The notes beneath the pieces were generated by a model. The model saw nothing but the letters and a program-made list of their open reading frames with translations, was not told the DNA's origin and ran no database searches. The position numbers were made by a program, and so were the translations under genes. From a virus: a stretch of 20,560 bases of DNA. This document shows, piece by piece, positions 1 to 6,555 of this stretch; within the stretch, counting starts at the first letter, position 1, and each line of letters opens with the position of its first letter. Location: positions 1 through 20,560 of the IMG/VR virus record IMGVR_UViG_3300027793_002449; one strand, given 5' to 3'.

Positions 1-2
1 TA

Positions 3-131
3 TATGACGAGGGAACAAAGAGTTACCTTATTAATTTTGCCCCGTATGCAATGAAAACGAATCTACCCCGTATTATTCACTGGGCTGACCATATGGCGTG
101 TTCGGTGGAAAACGATAAGACACGTTTTTAA
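3..131 (+). CDS. C-terminal fragment, possibly HD-domain hydrolase
   Basis: The frame opening at base 3 stays open for 42 codons and ends at the TAA at 129-131; the gene starts outside the window. The end of the visible peptide reads LPRIIHWADHMACSVENDK. The pattern of a hydrophobic residue, then His-x-Ala-Asp, then Ala, then an acidic stretch resembles the last helix of HD-superfamily phosphohydrolases found in many T4-like phages, where it follows the metal site. That resemblance is from memory, and only one helix can be seen. The other two + frames meet stop codons early, so this is the only sensible reading. The coding call is fairly safe; the family call is weak. Confidence 0.5.
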   Translation, partial: YDEGTKSYLINFAPYAMKTNLPRIIHWADHMACSVENDKTRF

Positions 132-151
132 TAATACAACATATTTATCTT

Positions 152-172
152 AGGGACGCCTTCGGGGTTCCT
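152..172 (+). terminator. UUCG-tetraloop hairpin between genes
   Basis: Bases 152-160 pair with 165-172 (one bulged G at 158) around the loop TTCG at 161-164, closed by a C-G pair. C(UUCG)G hairpins are exceptionally stable and are common in T4 intergenic regions. This one sits 20 bases after the stop codon of the upstream fragment and 50 bases before hsp20. No T-run follows, so it may be an RNA-processing or stability element rather than an intrinsic terminator. Confidence 0.5.
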
Positions 173-221
173 ATCCCGTTATCCAATAGTGGAAACGGAA
201 ACTTATAAAAAGGAGAAGTAT

Positions 222-722
222 ATGACAAAGTGGACAGTACAGCGAGTACCAAAATCGGTTATTGAGAAGGAAATTGAGTTCAATCGTGATAATTTGTTAA
301 ACACGTTTGACAGGTTTTTTGATGAGGCTTTCCGGGGACAATTCCCAGATGTATACAAAAATTTTGGAATTGAACCATTCAGTAAGGCAGCATATCCAAA
401 GGTTAACGTGTTGTCGTTTGACGATAAAGTTGAAATTGAAGCAGAAATTGCAGGATATAACAAGGAGGACATCTCAATTCAGATTGAGGACGATGTTCTA
501 AGTATTGTTGGAAAGACTGCACAGCAGGGTGAGCAAACTGATAAATCTGTTTATCTACTTCGTGAATTGAAGCGTAGCTCGTTCAGTCGTTCATTTAGAC
601 TCACTGATCAGCTGGACCCCGAAAAGGTCGAAGCGGCTTTCAATAATGGGTTACTTCATATTACTATTCCACGTAAAGTTCAAACTAAGGAGAACAAAGC
701 GAAGACTGTGGTAATCAAGTAA
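222..722 (+). CDS. hsp20: Small heat-shock protein (Hsp20/alpha-crystallin family)
   Basis: A 166-residue ATP-independent chaperone expected to hold unfolding proteins in the infected cell. Residues about 58-150 form the alpha-crystallin domain, with alternating strands (VNVLSFDDKVEIEAEIAGY) and the diagnostic ending AAFNNGLLHITIPRK (about 138-152). The tail TVVIK at the very end resembles the I-x-I oligomerisation motif. The N-terminal arm, about 55 residues, is rich in Phe and charged residues, as is normal for the family. The ATG at 222 is preferred to the in-frame GTG at 189 because AAAGGAG (209-215) lies just ahead of it and the family needs no longer arm. Hsp20 genes are frequent in marine T4-like phages, where roles in capsid or scaffold folding have been suggested but not settled. 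Confidence 0.93.
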   Translation: MTKWTVQRVPKSVIEKEIEFNRDNLLNTFDRFFDEAFRGQFPDVYKNFGIEPFSKAAYPKVNVLSFDDKVEIEAEIAGYNKEDISIQIEDDVLSIVGKTAQQGEQTDKSVYLLRELKRSSFSRSFRLTDQLDPEKVEAAFNNGLLHITIPRKVQTKENKAKTVVIK

Positions 723-749
723 TTAAAACTTAAAAAATGGAGGTCTAGT

Positions 750-806
750 ATGTGTGGATGTAATGATTGTAATTGCGGTTGTTCCACCATTAACATAACT
801 TACTAA
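750..806 (+). CDS. Cysteine-rich 18-residue micropeptide
   Basis: ATG at 750 begins the peptide MCGCNDCNCGCSTINITY, ending at the TAA at 804-806. Cysteines occupy positions 2, 4, 7, 9 and 11, so five of the first eleven residues can bind metal or be oxidised. A strong Shine-Dalgarno (GGAGG, 739-743) sits 6 bases upstream of the start. The gene follows hsp20 by 27 bases and its 3' end overlaps the first arm of a hairpin (792-801). The CxC/CxxC spacing recalls metallothioneins or zinc-binding loops, but at this length no family can be assigned. The good ribosome site and non-random composition argue that it is translated; chance remains possible. Confidence 0.5.
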   Translation: MCGCNDCNCGCSTINITY

Positions 807-835
807 CGAGGGGGTGATCCTTCAAAAGTTATGTT
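792..835 (+). other. Inverted repeat/hairpin with 10-bp perfect arms
   Basis: AACATAACTT at 792-801 is the exact reverse complement of AAGTTATGTT at 826-835, enclosing 24 bases. Inside the loop AGG (809-811) can pair with CCT (819-821), stacking a small inner stem. The left arm lies within the last codons of the cysteine-rich micropeptide, so translation of that ORF would disrupt the fold. Its role is unknown: terminator, attenuator or part of a small RNA are possible. Confidence 0.5.
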
Positions 836-868
836 CAACTAGTAACCCTTATTACTATGGAGAATCAG

Positions 869-903
869 CACGACTAGGGAGCACAAGTTCTCTAGTCGTG
901 TTT
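869..903 (+). terminator. Strong hairpin terminator or RNA stem-loop
   Basis: CACGACTAGGGAG (869-881) pairs with TTCTCTAGTCGTG (888-900) over 13 base pairs with two G-T wobbles and a six-base loop. The stem is followed by TTT (901-903). This is the best candidate intrinsic terminator in the window, although the T-run is short. It would separate the hsp20/micropeptide transcript from the membrane-protein gene that starts 15 bases later. Confidence 0.6.
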
Positions 904-917
904 CGCTTGAGACATAT

Positions 918-1958
918 ATGAATACACGAAAATCGTTAATAACCATCACATCACTTACCGCAACATTTGTCGCACTCTGTGCCGCAATATTTTCCGTCAC
1001 GGGTATTGCCAAATTGTTCGCAGGTGCTGCATTGAGTGCGGGTGTAATGGCAGCAGCATTGGAACTGGGAAAGATTGTCAGTATTTCGTTCTTATATCAA
1101 TACTGGAAAGAAATCCCAAAAACACTTAAATACTATTTGTCGGTTGCTGCGGTAATATTAATGGTTATTACGTCTGCTGGTATCTACGGATACCTTTCAT
1201 CTGCCTATGCAAAGGTGTCTGCAACTCCATTAGCGTTGAATGCAGACATCCAAACAGTTCAAGGAAGAGTGGGTAGTCTAGAACAAGATATTAAACGTAA
1301 AGAAGATCGTCTTAATCAATTAATAACATTACGATCTCAACAAGAAACCCGTTTGGATAATATGGTATCTAAGTCCACAACAGGAAACAGTTCGACTATT
1401 CGTACGGCACAAAACGCATTAAATCAAGCAGACAGAAATGTTACGGCATTACAAAAAGAAATCTCTAACCTTTCAGCACAGCGAGATAGCCTCAATGGAA
1501 TCAGTATTAGCAAACGTGTGGAAATTGAAACAAACGGTGATGTTGGCACTTTCATCTATATTGCAAAAGTACTGGGCACTGACCTTGATACGGTGGTCAA
1601 ATGGTTCACGCTCGTCATTGTATTAGTTTTTGATCCGTTAGCGGTAGCATTAGTAATTGCAGTTAATTTTCTCATAAAAAATGCAACCCTCGTGTCTAGT
1701 AAACCTTCATATAAAATACAAAATGATAATACCGAAGTGTTTACCGTAGAAGATACCGAGCCATATGAAATGTATTATAAAGAAAATAATATAGATGAAA
1801 ATGTTATAGAAATGGAAAGTTTACATCTAGCCCAAGAGGCAGCAGATCCTCAATATTATGCTAGAGGTGATTTTGACTGGTCTAATGAACTTATGTGGAA
1901 ATACAACCCAAAAGCAATAGAATATTATAACAGAGAAATTCTTCCAAGAAAACAGTAA
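918..1958 (+). CDS. Membrane protein with central coiled coil
   Basis: 346 residues. Three hydrophobic helices lie near residues 10-33, 36-60 and 73-95. A heptad-rich, charged coiled coil covers about 107-195 (VGSLEQDIKRKEDRLNQL and following). A fourth hydrophobic segment lies at about 227-253 (WFTLVIVLVFDPLAVALVI), and the tail of about 90 residues is acidic and soluble. This layout fits an inner-membrane protein whose coiled coil spans or lines one side of the membrane. Proteins of similar build occur in uncultured marine phages without known function, to the best of my recollection. Candidate roles are host-envelope takeover, superinfection exclusion or lysis control; none is shown by the sequence. 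It starts right after the strong hairpin at 869-903, and no clear Shine-Dalgarno precedes ATG 918. Confidence 0.8.
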   Translation: MNTRKSLITITSLTATFVALCAAIFSVTGIAKLFAGAALSAGVMAAALELGKIVSISFLYQYWKEIPKTLKYYLSVAAVILMVITSAGIYGYLSSAYAKVSATPLALNADIQTVQGRVGSLEQDIKRKEDRLNQLITLRSQQETRLDNMVSKSTTGNSSTIRTAQNALNQADRNVTALQKEISNLSAQRDSLNGISISKRVEIETNGDVGTFIYIAKVLGTDLDTVVKWFTLVIVLVFDPLAVALVIAVNFLIKNATLVSSKPSYKIQNDNTEVFTVEDTEPYEMYYKENNIDENVIEMESLHLAQEAADPQYYARGDFDWSNELMWKYNPKAIEYYNREILPRKQ

Positions 1959-1962
1959 ACTA

Positions 1963-1992
1963 TTGACAAACTATCAGTAATAGGTTAGATTT
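1963..1992 (+). promoter_or_regulatory. Candidate sigma70-type promoter upstream of uvdE
   Basis: A perfect -35 hexamer TTGACA (1963-1968) is followed after 18 bases by TAGATT (1987-1992), which matches four of six positions of TATAAT. It lies in the 61-base gap before the UvdE gene, the longest gap between genes after 918. T4-like phages use host sigma70 for early genes, so an early promoter here is reasonable. The -10 match is weak and the spacer slightly long. Confidence 0.35.
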
Positions 1993-2019
1993 ATTGTATC
2001 TCAACAAACGGTTATATAT

Positions 2020-2919
2020 ATGCCACATAATGTTGGTTATTGTTGTATTAACATGACGTTGAACAAACAAAAAATTACTACTGGGCGTGGTATGATTCAA
2101 CGTACCTTCAAAGAAAAGGGGTTGAACTATGCGTCTGAACTTGCCCTTGCTAATGCACGTGATCTTGTAAAAATCTTACAATGGAATGCCGATAATAACA
2201 TCACGGTATTCCGAATGGGGTCGGGTATTTTCCCGTGGGGTACGGAGTATGATCTGTACGACCTTCCGCACATCAACGAAATTGCACGAACACTGGCAAA
2301 TGCCGGTATTCTTGCCACATCCACAAAGCAACGTGTCACGGCACACCCTGATCACTTTGTCAAATTGGGATCGGAAAAGGAATCCGTTGTACTTAATTCT
2401 ATCAAAGATTTAGAACTACATTCTAAAGTTTTTGATATGATGGGACTGAGCAATACACCATACAACGCACTCAATATCCATGTCGGTATGAATTTTTCTC
2501 AAGACACGGCGTACCGATGGATTGCAAATTATCATAGACTGTCTAAAAACTGTCAATCACGGTTGGTAGTAGAAAATGACGACAAAGAGAAGGCATTTTC
2601 TGTACGCCAACTCTATCATTATTTACACAACGTAATTAATATTCCAATTACATTTGATTATTTCCATCATCAATTTCATCCTGATGGATGGGATTCAAAA
2701 GATGCTGCTAAAATAGCAGCAGGTACATGGCCAGAAGGAATTAAACCACTTTTCCATTACAGCGAGAGTAAAAATATCAATGAGAACGTATCGGGAAATC
2801 CTCGGGCACATGCTGATTATGTGTTTAATGTACTTGATGATTACGGTCTTGACATAGACGTTGATCTAGAAGCAAAAGCAAAAGAACTTGCCCTCTTCAA
2901 ATACAGGAGTTTAACGTGA
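2020..2919 (+). CDS. uvdE: UV-damage endonuclease UvdE/UvsE
   Basis: A 299-residue TIM-barrel endonuclease of the UvdE family, which nicks DNA 5' to UV photoproducts and other lesions to start alternative excision repair. The N-terminus VGYCCINMTL and the following ITTGRGMI/RTF are family hallmarks, so ATG 2020 fits despite a poor ribosome site. Candidate metal ligands appear in order: His109/His112 (AHPDH), His134, His154 (NIHVG), Glu185 (VVEND), Asp213 and His216/His217 (FDYFHH), and His247/Glu249 (HYSES). All key positions look intact and the length is normal, so the enzyme is probably active. T4 itself repairs pyrimidine dimers with the unrelated glycosylase DenV; UvdE would be a functional substitute. 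Its stop overlaps the start of the glycosyltransferase gene, implying co-translation. Confidence 0.93.
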   Translation: MPHNVGYCCINMTLNKQKITTGRGMIQRTFKEKGLNYASELALANARDLVKILQWNADNNITVFRMGSGIFPWGTEYDLYDLPHINEIARTLANAGILATSTKQRVTAHPDHFVKLGSEKESVVLNSIKDLELHSKVFDMMGLSNTPYNALNIHVGMNFSQDTAYRWIANYHRLSKNCQSRLVVENDDKEKAFSVRQLYHYLHNVINIPITFDYFHHQFHPDGWDSKDAAKIAAGTWPEGIKPLFHYSESKNINENVSGNPRAHADYVFNVLDDYGLDIDVDLEAKAKELALFKYRSLT

Positions 2920-3545
2920 TGATTAGTTTCGCCGTAACTACACATAACGAAGGACAGTATATTCAAGATCTATTGGATCAACTGGTACCATATTGTGAAA
3001 AAACAGGTGATGAAATTGTCGTAGTAGACGATAATTCTACAGATCCATTTACTGTAAATGTTTTAGAGGGATATGAACGTTCCAATTCTATTAAGTTGCA
3101 CAACCATGCACTGAATAATAATTTTGCGGCACATAAAAACTTTTTGGCAGAACAATGTAAAGGTGATTATATTTTTCAAGTAGATGCTGACGAAACATTT
3201 CATCCCAACCTTTTAACCTATCTTCACGACATTGTTGACAACAATACCAATATTGATCTGTTTCTTATTCCTCGTGTTAATGTGGTCAATGGACTAGTAG
3301 ACGAAGATATCAAACGTTGGCGATGGCAGGTAAACGAACACGGGTGGGTCATGTTCCCAGATTATCAAACTCGTTTGTATAAGAGCCACGTTGATATTCG
3401 TTGGGAAGGGGTAGTTCACGAACGTATTGTCGGGTTCAAAACAATGGCCCCGCTCCCAGCCGAAGAAGAATGGTCGTTATATCACATTAAAGATATTGAT
3501 CGGCAACGTAAACAGAACGATTATTACGCAACTATTCAGAGGTAA
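2916..3545 (+). CDS. Family 2 glycosyltransferase
   Basis: A short (about 209 residues) GT-A-fold glycosyltransferase. The N-terminus ISFAVTTHNEGQYI and EIVVVDDNSTD bind the nucleotide sugar, and QVDADE (about residues 88-93) supplies the DxD-type metal site. WEGVVHER near residues 168-175 lies where family 2 members place acceptor-site residues. There is no membrane segment, so it acts in the cytoplasm. It starts inside the end of uvdE: GTG 2916 or ATG 2919, both served by AGGAG at 2905-2909; ATG 2919 is equally likely. The acceptor is unknown: host surface glycan, virion protein or modified DNA base are all possible. The gene downstream begins three bases after its stop. Confidence 0.88.
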   Translation: MMISFAVTTHNEGQYIQDLLDQLVPYCEKTGDEIVVVDDNSTDPFTVNVLEGYERSNSIKLHNHALNNNFAAHKNFLAEQCKGDYIFQVDADETFHPNLLTYLHDIVDNNTNIDLFLIPRVNVVNGLVDEDIKRWRWQVNEHGWVMFPDYQTRLYKSHVDIRWEGVVHERIVGFKTMAPLPAEEEWSLYHIKDIDRQRKQNDYYATIQR

Positions 3546-3547
3546 TC

Positions 3548-4576
3548 ATGAGAGGACAAGCATTAACATATGACGATATTACACTCATACCACGATATAG
3601 TGAAATTGAAAGCCGTCAAAAAATTGACCTTACAACTCAATTAACAACTAATTATAGTATTGGGGTTCCGTTGATTGCTTCTCCAATGGATACTGTGTGT
3701 GATTCCGAAATGGCTATTGCTATGGCAGAATTGGGTGGCGTGGGATGTATTCATCGTTTCAATACTATTACGGAACAGATGAATGAAGTTATGTTAGTGA
3801 CGAAAAAACTACATACTTTTTTTCTGATGCAATCCCAAGTAATTCCCGTTATGGCGGCAATCGGAGCAAATGGTGATTATTTAGAACGGGCACACGCCCT
3901 TGTTTCTGCTGGAGCAAACGTTATATTAATTGACGTAGCACACGGACATCACAAATTTGTTAAAGAAGCAATCAACACGTTAAAATATCAGTTACCGTCA
4001 CACGTAGATATTATTGCTGGAAATGTTGCAACTGCCCACGCCGCAGCAGATCTTGTTGAGTGGGGGGCAGACGCAATTCGGGTGGGGATTGGTGGAGGAT
4101 CGCTGTGTACCACTCGGATCAAAACAGGGTTTGGTGTCCCAAATGTTATGTCATTAGAACGTTGCGCCAGTGAGGTTACGGTTCCAATCATTGCGTGTGG
4201 TGGTATTCGGAACAGTGGAGACATTGCAAAGGCATTAGCAGTTGGCGCAAGTTCGGTTATTCTGGGATCACTTCTTGCAGGAACCAAAGAAGCGCCTGGA
4301 GCAATCATTGAGAAGTCAAATGGGTTATATAAGAGATATCGTGGGGCTGCTTCATTGGAGACGAAGACGGTTCACGGTCAAGCTACTCGAAATGTGGAAG
4401 GCGAGTCTACTATCGTTCCGTTCAAGGGTAGCGTGAAATTCGTTGTGGAGGGGTTGTTGGATGGCTTGCGGTCTGCATTATCCTATGCCGGAGCAAACAA
4501 TCTAACGGAGTTCAATCCAGACTATGTACAAGTCACAAACGCCGGAATGAACGAGGCCCGTCCCCACCTTCTGTGA
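3548..4576 (+). CDS. IMP dehydrogenase/GMP reductase family, GuaC-like
   Basis: A 342-residue NAD(P)-dependent purine-nucleotide oxidoreductase without the CBS pair typical of bacterial IMP dehydrogenase. The catalytic cysteine is Cys187 in GSLCTTR, and the dinucleotide/phosphate sites are seen in IASPMDTVCDSEMAIAMAELGG and ACGGIRNSGDIAKAL. Several features point to GMP reductase: TRIKTGFG after the cysteine, the flap NVEG followed by five residues before PFKG, and SALSYAGA near the end. The ending NAGMNEARPH looks more like IMP dehydrogenase. The usual GPGS before the cysteine is GGGS here. GMP reductase would turn GMP to IMP and feed adenine nucleotides; IMP dehydrogenase would do the reverse branch. 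A ribosome site AGAGG precedes ATG 3548. The family is certain, the direction of the reaction is not. Confidence 0.9.
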   Translation: MRGQALTYDDITLIPRYSEIESRQKIDLTTQLTTNYSIGVPLIASPMDTVCDSEMAIAMAELGGVGCIHRFNTITEQMNEVMLVTKKLHTFFLMQSQVIPVMAAIGANGDYLERAHALVSAGANVILIDVAHGHHKFVKEAINTLKYQLPSHVDIIAGNVATAHAAADLVEWGADAIRVGIGGGSLCTTRIKTGFGVPNVMSLERCASEVTVPIIACGGIRNSGDIAKALAVGASSVILGSLLAGTKEAPGAIIEKSNGLYKRYRGAASLETKTVHGQATRNVEGESTIVPFKGSVKFVVEGLLDGLRSALSYAGANNLTEFNPDYVQVTNAGMNEARPHLL

Positions 4577-4583
4577 GGAATTT

Positions 4584-5108
4584 ATGAAAAAACTTATTTT
4601 GGTACTTGTAATTTTAATTACGTCTGTGTATATTGTTGATAGACTTCCAAATGTTACGGTTACACCGATTCCAAAGTCTAAACCTACGCCGGTTGAAATG
4701 TTTATGGATCGCATTGCGTCAATTGAGACACCGGGCGGAACCCATAGAACAGTCAATCAGTTCGGTATGATGGGACGTTATCAGTTTAGTCCATCTACCG
4801 TTCGGGTTTTAGGATTTCGAGTAACGCAACATCAGTTTTTAAACAACCGACAGATCCAAGATACCGTGATGTTACGATATATGAAGGTCAATCATCGTGA
4901 ATTGTCATGGTATATTCGTCGGTATAGTGGAAAAGTAGTGAATGGGGTCAAAATTACCCGTGCAGGTATCCTTGCCGGAGCGCATTTTGCGGGAAGTGAG
5001 GGGGTAAAAGCATTTTTCCGTACCGGAAGTAACAGAACTGATGCAAATGGAACGTCGGTAGCAAAATATATGTCAAAATTTAGTAATTTCCACCTACCAG
5101 AGATCTAA
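4584..5108 (+). CDS. Membrane-anchored lysozyme/transglycosylase-fold protein
   Basis: 174 residues. A hydrophobic segment at residues 3-19 after two lysines is a signal anchor that would place the rest in the periplasm. The globular part contains IASIETPGG (candidate catalytic Glu48), FGMMGRYQFSPSTVRVLG and AGILAGAHFAGSEGVKAFF, which match the SLT/goose-lysozyme-type peptidoglycan-cleaving fold seen in phage enzymes. A lytic enzyme that secretes itself through an N-terminal anchor resembles SAR endolysins, but the segment is not notably rich in Gly/Ala, so release from the membrane is uncertain. It could be the endolysin or a virion entry enzyme. GAGGA just upstream of ATG 4584 is a good ribosome site. 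The stop codon shares a base with the next start (TAATG). Confidence 0.72.
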   Translation: MKKLILVLVILITSVYIVDRLPNVTVTPIPKSKPTPVEMFMDRIASIETPGGTHRTVNQFGMMGRYQFSPSTVRVLGFRVTQHQFLNNRQIQDTVMLRYMKVNHRELSWYIRRYSGKVVNGVKITRAGILAGAHFAGSEGVKAFFRTGSNRTDANGTSVAKYMSKFSNFHLPEI

Positions 5109-5380
5109 TGATAATCGTTATTACAATTTTAGGTATACTAAACATAGGGTTAGGGTATGCAACCTATAATCTACTGAAAAAATTAGAAATTTATGAAAAA
5201 AGTATAGAGGAATTCTATACTTCATTGTCTTTTGTACTCCATACGATGAGAACATTAGACGAAAAACAAATGTTTGAATCAGATGACGAAGTGGGGACGG
5301 TATTTAGGCAAATGTCCGACATACTGTTCACGCTTCGTCCAATAATTTATGGAAAGGAGCAAAATGAAGAAAAAGACTGA
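5108..5380 (+). CDS. Small single-pass membrane protein, T4-like hypothetical
   Basis: 90 residues with one N-terminal hydrophobic helix (about 2-21) and a helical, charged remainder containing KQMFESDDEVGTVFRQM. Similar small proteins with an N-terminal helix and a DDEVG-type motif occur in marine T4-like phages, as far as I recall, with no proven role. It starts on the last base of the lytic enzyme's stop and its own end overlaps the sigma factor start by 17 bases, so all three are probably co-translated. Its position beside a membrane-anchored lytic enzyme leaves open a role in lysis (holin-like or spanin-like), but the conserved motif lies in the soluble part and speaks against a simple pore. 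Confidence 0.75.
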   Translation: MIIVITILGILNIGLGYATYNLLKKLEIYEKSIEEFYTSLSFVLHTMRTLDEKQMFESDDEVGTVFRQMSDILFTLRPIIYGKEQNEEKD

Positions 5381-6128
5381 CCTAGAAATTCGTCGTGCCA
5401 AGCTGGGTAAGGTATATTTCACCCAAGATACGGAACGAGCAATTGTAGAATACAATAAATCTTCCGATCAAGAGGAAAGAGATCAAATATTTAGAGAACG
5501 AATACACGCACCAATTGATAAATTAGCAGAAAATATAATTAATAGATTTAAATTTCCTTATATAGATGGAAATTTTGAAGATATTAAGAATCAGGTAGTA
5601 TCATTTCTAGTACTTAATTTACACAAGTTTACGGAAGATAAAGGTAAGGCATTTTCATATTTTTCTGTGGTAGCAAAAAACTATTTAGTATTACACAACA
5701 ATAATTCGTATCGTGATGAATTGCGATCAACTTACATAGTAGATTCGTCAACCGACGAGTCGTATTTATTGGAGGAAGTACTAACAACAAAACCAGAAGT
5801 TGAATCTTCTCACAAAGATACTAGTGATTTTGTAGAATTGTTAATTCAATATTGGGATTTTAATTTAGATAGAATTTTTAGGAAAAAAAGAGACAAGGAA
5901 ATAGCAAATGCTGTAATAGAATTAATGAAACGCGCAAACACAATAGAAAATTTCAATAAAAAAGCACTATACGTACTAATTCGTGAAATGACCAACAATA
6001 AAACGGTTCATATCACGAAAGTTATTAATAAGATGAAAGTACATGTTTTGGAACAAATGAAAGAATATCGCCGGTCAGGATATTTATCAGATCCATCCAT
6101 GCTTTTTGTCTATAATCAAGAAAAATAA
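5364..6128 (+). CDS. 55: Late-transcription sigma factor, gp55-like
   Basis: 254 residues resembling T4 gp55, the minimal sigma factor that with gp33 and the sliding clamp directs RNA polymerase to late promoters. The region IHAPIDKLAENIINRFKF and the segment KFTEDKGKAFSYFSVVAKNYLVLHN correspond to the sigma region 2-like core that binds polymerase and the late -10 element. The C-terminal part is helical and basic (TNNKTVHITKVINKMKVHVLEQM), where a clamp or flap-binding element may lie. ATG 5364 is chosen over ATG 5349 because AAGGAG at 5354-5359 is spaced correctly for it. The gene stands directly before the virion block it would activate. No factor gp33 homologue was recognised in the window. 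Confidence 0.85.
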   Translation: MKKKTDLEIRRAKLGKVYFTQDTERAIVEYNKSSDQEERDQIFRERIHAPIDKLAENIINRFKFPYIDGNFEDIKNQVVSFLVLNLHKFTEDKGKAFSYFSVVAKNYLVLHNNNSYRDELRSTYIVDSSTDESYLLEEVLTTKPEVESSHKDTSDFVELLIQYWDFNLDRIFRKKRDKEIANAVIELMKRANTIENFNKKALYVLIREMTNNKTVHITKVINKMKVHVLEQMKEYRRSGYLSDPSMLFVYNQEK

Positions 6129-6167
6129 CTATTTATGATATAGACCTTCACTCTATAGAAATTGCTT

Positions 6168-6554
6168 ATGGCATTTGATACGGAAATTTTTGACGGAAAA
6201 ACATTGGCTGATCTGTTCTCGGATATCTACAAAAATACAGATAAAAAACGAGAACAGATCAATCAATTTGTGGCAAGTTTTGTTAAACTAATCAAAACCC
6301 CAGAAGACGCAGCCGTCCTCGGACCAGTTATAAAAGATTTTTTGGATGTAAATGTTAAAAATGACGAACATTTGGTTAGACTTGCACAGATAGCACAACG
6401 ATTGGTCATGGTATCCAGTAAAGGATCTTCGTCCGGCGACATGTTGAGCGAGGAAGAAAAAATGCAACTGTTAAAAAATATAAAAAGTGATTTTGAAACG
6501 GTTATTGCAGAACAAGACGACTTAGAAAATACGATTCATCGGATAAAACCGTAA
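6168..6554 (+). CDS. Unknown helical protein before the hub gene
   Basis: 128 residues, predicted mostly helical and acidic (FDTEIFDGKTLADLFSDIYK; a C-terminal stretch EEEKMQLLKNIKSDFETVIAEQDDLENTI of coiled-coil type). I do not recognise the family. The ATG at 6168 is preferred over the upstream TTG at 6162; the ribosome site is weak. It lies 39 bases after the late sigma factor and one base before the gp5-like gene, suggesting that it belongs with virion assembly, for example as a chaperone or small structural part. The gene is firm, the role is open. Confidence 0.75.
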   Translation: MAFDTEIFDGKTLADLFSDIYKNTDKKREQINQFVASFVKLIKTPEDAAVLGPVIKDFLDVNVKNDEHLVRLAQIAQRLVMVSSKGSSSGDMLSEEEKMQLLKNIKSDFETVIAEQDDLENTIHRIKP

Positions 6555-6555
6555 T

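Noticed and set aside
203-211. TATAAAAA before hsp20 as a late promoter
   Set aside because: It overlaps the ribosome site of hsp20; a transcript starting about ten bases later would lack that site.
203-472. Minus-strand ORF opposite hsp20, and similar minus-strand frames opposite the virion genes
   Set aside because: They lie opposite clearly recognised genes, have no ribosome sites of note and no recognisable protein features. All supported genes are on the + strand.
814-921. GTG-initiated ORF of 35 codons whose stop overlaps the ATG of the membrane protein (ATGA)
   Set aside because: The only ribosome-like sequence is fused to the start codon, the frame runs through the terminator-like hairpin, and the peptide looks random.
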